Assembly: GCA_020853175.1 (NCBI GenBank)
Contig: JADYZK010000025.1
Span: forward strand, 1 to 6,728
Direction: 5' to 3'
Length of the DNA: 6,728 nucleotides
From: Bacteroidales bacterium
GTDB taxonomy: Bacteria; Bacteroidota; Bacteroidia; Bacteroidales; F082
Both the position numbers and the translations under genes were made by a program. The notes under the pieces are model-generated. The model was given only the letters and a program-made list of their open reading frames with translations, had not been told where the DNA came from and searched no databases. Numbering within the stretch: the stretch's first letter is position 1; the number at the start of each line of letters is the position of its first letter. Of the stretch, positions 4,583 through 6,728 are shown piece by piece.

Positions 4583-6728
4583 ATGAAAAATTTAAAGTTT
4601 GTTTTGTTGGCGGTGATAGTTTCATTGCTTCAAAGTGTAAGTGCTCAGTACATTACACCTGGAAATCAACTGAGTTTAACACTCGATCAGCTGGTCACAC
4701 TTTCGGGCGGTGTGGTTACTTTTGTTGATGGAACCTATCAAGTGAATGGCGCAATCACTATCTCTGCCACCGATACCTTACGTATTAACTCGGCAGCCGT
4801 AGTAAGAATTGCATCGGGAATTAGACCGGAGTTTTTGGGAACTTTGATTTCTGATCCCGTTGAGGGAAAAGTTGTTTTCACGGCCATTGACACCACCACG
4901 GCAAGTACCAATTTTAAAGGATTGCGTTTTGAAGATTCCCAAGCCAATAGGTTCAAAAATACCATTGTTACCTACGGAGGAGGTGTTCAGTTGATTTCGT
5001 CGGAAGCGATATTCGAGGATTGTGTTTTCAGAAAAAATGGTTCAAGCAATGTGTCGGCTGTTATCACTTACAGCAATTGCAGCCCGATCATCAGCAATTG
5101 TGTTTTTTCCGAAAATGCCCGCTCTGCCATCGGTTCAGGAGCTAATGTGTCGGGTTCTCCCAAAATTTTGAATAATATCATTTATCATAACACTTCCGAT
5201 AACTCGAATCGCCCGCAAATTAACCTTGGGCCAGGTGGTGTGGACACCGTGTATATTATTGGTAATTACGTTGAAGGTTTCTACACCAATGCCGGTGGAA
5301 TTGGCATCAGTAATTTGCTTGCTACCGGAAGTACAAAAGCGGTTATTCGCGATAATTATATCATCAACAACCGGTATGGATTTGCTCAAATTGGTGCCAA
5401 CATCAGCACAATAATTGACAATAATAGCCTGATTGATAACAATATACAAAATCAACCCAACTTAGGTGGAAGCGGATTGAATTTTCAAGCCAGTGGCACA
5501 GGAAACGTAGCCATTGTACGCAATAACCTCATTACCGGTAACTTATGGGGAGCAACCATTCAAAATGTGGCCCAGCCCGACTTTGGAACTGATGACGATC
5601 ATGGCGGAAATATCTTTTACGAAAACGGAAATGGAGGCGTAAGTTATGCCGTTTACAACAATACCGTAAACGACATCATGGCCATAGGCAATTATTGGGG
5701 AACCAATGATCCTATTGAGGCTGAGGCGATGATCTTTCATCAGCCCGATCAAGCCGGTTTAGGATGGGTAAACTACATGCCCATTTTAACAATAGAACCA
5801 GTTATTGAACAGTTTGTGTTTTTAAGTGAGGACAATGCCGGCTTAACAACCGATGTAATTGGGCAAATCAATCAGCAAGATTTGAGCATCAACCTTGTGG
5901 TGCCTTTTGGAACGGATCTGACGATTTTAATTCCGCAAATTACAATGCCTGAAGCTGTTACAAGCTCACCTCAGGGTGGAATTCCAACTGATTTTACAAA
6001 TCCGGTCTCTTATGCTTTGGATACACCTCATGGCCAATCAGCAACTTACACTGTTACCGTTGAGGTAGAAGCAGCTACTTATTCGGTTGTTTTTGTGGTA
6101 AATGATGCCAATGGCCAAAACATCACTGATGCCGTGCTTCAATTTGCCGGCATTGATCAACCCCAAGGCGTTTATACGGTAACGAACCTTCTTGCAGGAA
6201 TTTATCCTTATGAAATTTCACATCCTTTATACAATACTGCGTTTGGCGAAGTAGCTGTTGTGGATCAAAATGTTACAGTGAATGTTATTTTAACACTTAT
6301 GGCTTACGACGTAACCTTTAACGTGATGGATGCGCAAGGCAATCCAATCAACGATGCCACAGTTACGTTGGATGGAAATACCCTTAGCTCAAGTCCTTAT
6401 GTTTTCGAAAATGTGCTACCAGGAGTGTACATTTATTTGATTGAGAAAGATGGCTTTGCTTCTTTTACCGGAAATCTTGAAGTTATCAACTCGCCAGTAA
6501 ATGTGGATGTAACAATGGAATCTAATGTATTTGACGTAACATTTATGGTCAAAAATATATTTGAAACCCCTGTCGAAGAAGCACAGGTTGTCATCATTGG
6601 TGTGGGTCAGCAACTCACAGATGCCGCTGGAATGTGCAGTTTTGTTGGTCTCTCAGCCGGCACTTATATGTATGAAGTGAGCAAAGCTTTACATTCTACA
6701 GAAACAGGATCATTTACTCTAACAGATA
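4583..6728 (+). CDS. Large secreted beta-helix protein with DUF5018-like segment and tandem beta-sandwich repeats (3' end outside window)
   Basis: The frame is open for 715 codons from ATG 4583 to the window edge without a stop. Residues 1-21 are a signal peptide (MKNLK, hydrophobic core, SVSA), with likely cleavage before Gln22. Residues ~100-375 form a right-handed parallel beta-helix: recurring coils of the type FEDCVFRKNG, ISNCVFSENA, ILNNIIYHN, IRDNYIINN, IDNNSLIDNN and VRNNLITGN, with Asn at the turns, closing with GNYWGTNDP (369-377), a common end motif of such helices. Residues ~403-496 resemble DUF5018: an acidic N-rich start, INLVVPFGTDLTILIP (436-451), an SP.GG.PTDFTNPVSY stretch (462-477) and a YTVTVEVE end (489-496). 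From residue 500 come at least three carboxypeptidase-regulatory/PEGA-like repeats. Beta-helices of this kind occur in polysaccharide lyases and adhesins. No catalytic residues are identifiable, so a surface or carbohydrate-binding role is inference. A T9SS sorting domain may lie beyond the window. Confidence 0.88.
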   Translation, partial: MKNLKFVLLAVIVSLLQSVSAQYITPGNQLSLTLDQLVTLSGGVVTFVDGTYQVNGAITISATDTLRINSAAVVRIASGIRPEFLGTLISDPVEGKVVFTAIDTTTASTNFKGLRFEDSQANRFKNTIVTYGGGVQLISSEAIFEDCVFRKNGSSNVSAVITYSNCSPIISNCVFSENARSAIGSGANVSGSPKILNNIIYHNTSDNSNRPQINLGPGGVDTVYIIGNYVEGFYTNAGGIGISNLLATGSTKAVIRDNYIINNRYGFAQIGANISTIIDNNSLIDNNIQNQPNLGGSGLNFQASGTGNVAIVRNNLITGNLWGATIQNVAQPDFGTDDDHGGNIFYENGNGGVSYAVYNNTVNDIMAIGNYWGTNDPIEAEAMIFHQPDQAGLGWVNYMPILTIEPVIEQFVFLSEDNAGLTTDVIGQINQQDLSINLVVPFGTDLTILIPQITMPEAVTSSPQGGIPTDFTNPVSYALDTPHGQSATYTVTVEVEAATYSVVFVVNDANGQNITDAVLQFAGIDQPQGVYTVTNLLAGIYPYEISHPLYNTAFGEVAVVDQNVTVNVILTLMAYDVTFNVMDAQGNPINDATVTLDGNTLSSSPYVFENVLPGVYIYLIEKDGFASFTGNLEVINSPVNVDVTMESNVFDVTFMVKNIFETPVEEAQVVIIGVGQQLTDAAGMCSFVGLSAGTYMYEVSKALHSTETGSFTLTD
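6080..6728 (+). repeat. Tandem ~75-residue protein repeats (third cut by window edge)
   Basis: Three units start at 6080, 6305 and 6530, exactly 225 bases (75 codons) apart. Each begins Y/F-x-V-x-F-x-V (YSVVFVV, YDVTFNV, FDVTFMV), continues with a loop ending near a D/E-A-hydrophobic strand (TDAVLQFAG, NDATVTLDG, EEAQVVIIG), and has an A/P-G-x-Y-x-Y turn (AGIYPYEIS, PGVYIYLIE, AGTYMYEVS). This pattern fits carboxypeptidase-regulatory, PEGA or Cna-B-like beta-sandwich domains. The similarity is clear in protein but weak in DNA, so these are old, diverged duplications. The third unit carries about four extra residues before its G-x-Y turn. Confidence 0.75.

Noticed and set aside
4738..5752. Several - strand frames opposite the beta-helix gene (4738-4965, 5135-5455, 5543-5752)
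   Set aside because: Asn/Ile-rich repeats on the coding strand keep the opposite strand free of stops; there are no start signals or family features, and the + frame has a signal peptide and coherent domains.
1..6728. tRNA or rRNA genes, CRISPR arrays, insertion sequences, attachment sites
   Set aside because: No cloverleaf-like segments, regularly spaced short repeats, transposase frames or terminal inverted repeats were found on reading both strands by eye.

Overview
The window reads as chromosomal DNA from a member of the Bacteroidota. Two proteins look like type IX secretion cargo or surface proteins: one has a C-terminal T9SS sorting domain, and both have signal peptides predicted to leave glutamine at the mature N-terminus. 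Genes lack Shine-Dalgarno sequences, and exact TAnnTTTG -7 elements (the Bacteroidota sigma-ABfrA-type promoter) lie upstream of two genes. The evidence does not fix the order or genus.

Layout from left to right: (1) positions 1-310, the 3' end of acetate kinase (ackA, + strand), followed by a weak terminator; (2) 311-529, an intergenic stretch with a possible promoter; (3) 530-2038, a 502-residue polytopic membrane glycosyltransferase of family GT22 (relatives of eukaryotic Alg9, Alg12 and PIG-B), + strand; (4) 2062-2907, a secreted protein of unknown function with a T9SS type A sorting domain, - strand, convergent with the previous gene across 23 bases; (5) 3020-4426, a beta-CASP metallo-beta-lactamase-fold ribonuclease-like protein, - strand; (6) a divergent intergenic region, 4427-4582, carrying one TAnnTTTG element for each direction; (7) 4583 to the window end, a large secreted protein on the + strand that is still open at base 6728. 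It has a signal peptide, a right-handed parallel beta-helix, a DUF5018-like segment and at least three tandem ~75-residue beta-sandwich repeats.

Nothing shows these genes forming one pathway. Acetate kinase and the beta-CASP protein are housekeeping functions. The GT22 enzyme and the two exported proteins are the accessory, envelope-directed part. The most unusual items are the stand-alone bacterial GT22 enzyme and the architecture of the large repeat protein. No RNA genes, mobile elements, CRISPR arrays or long DNA repeats were seen.
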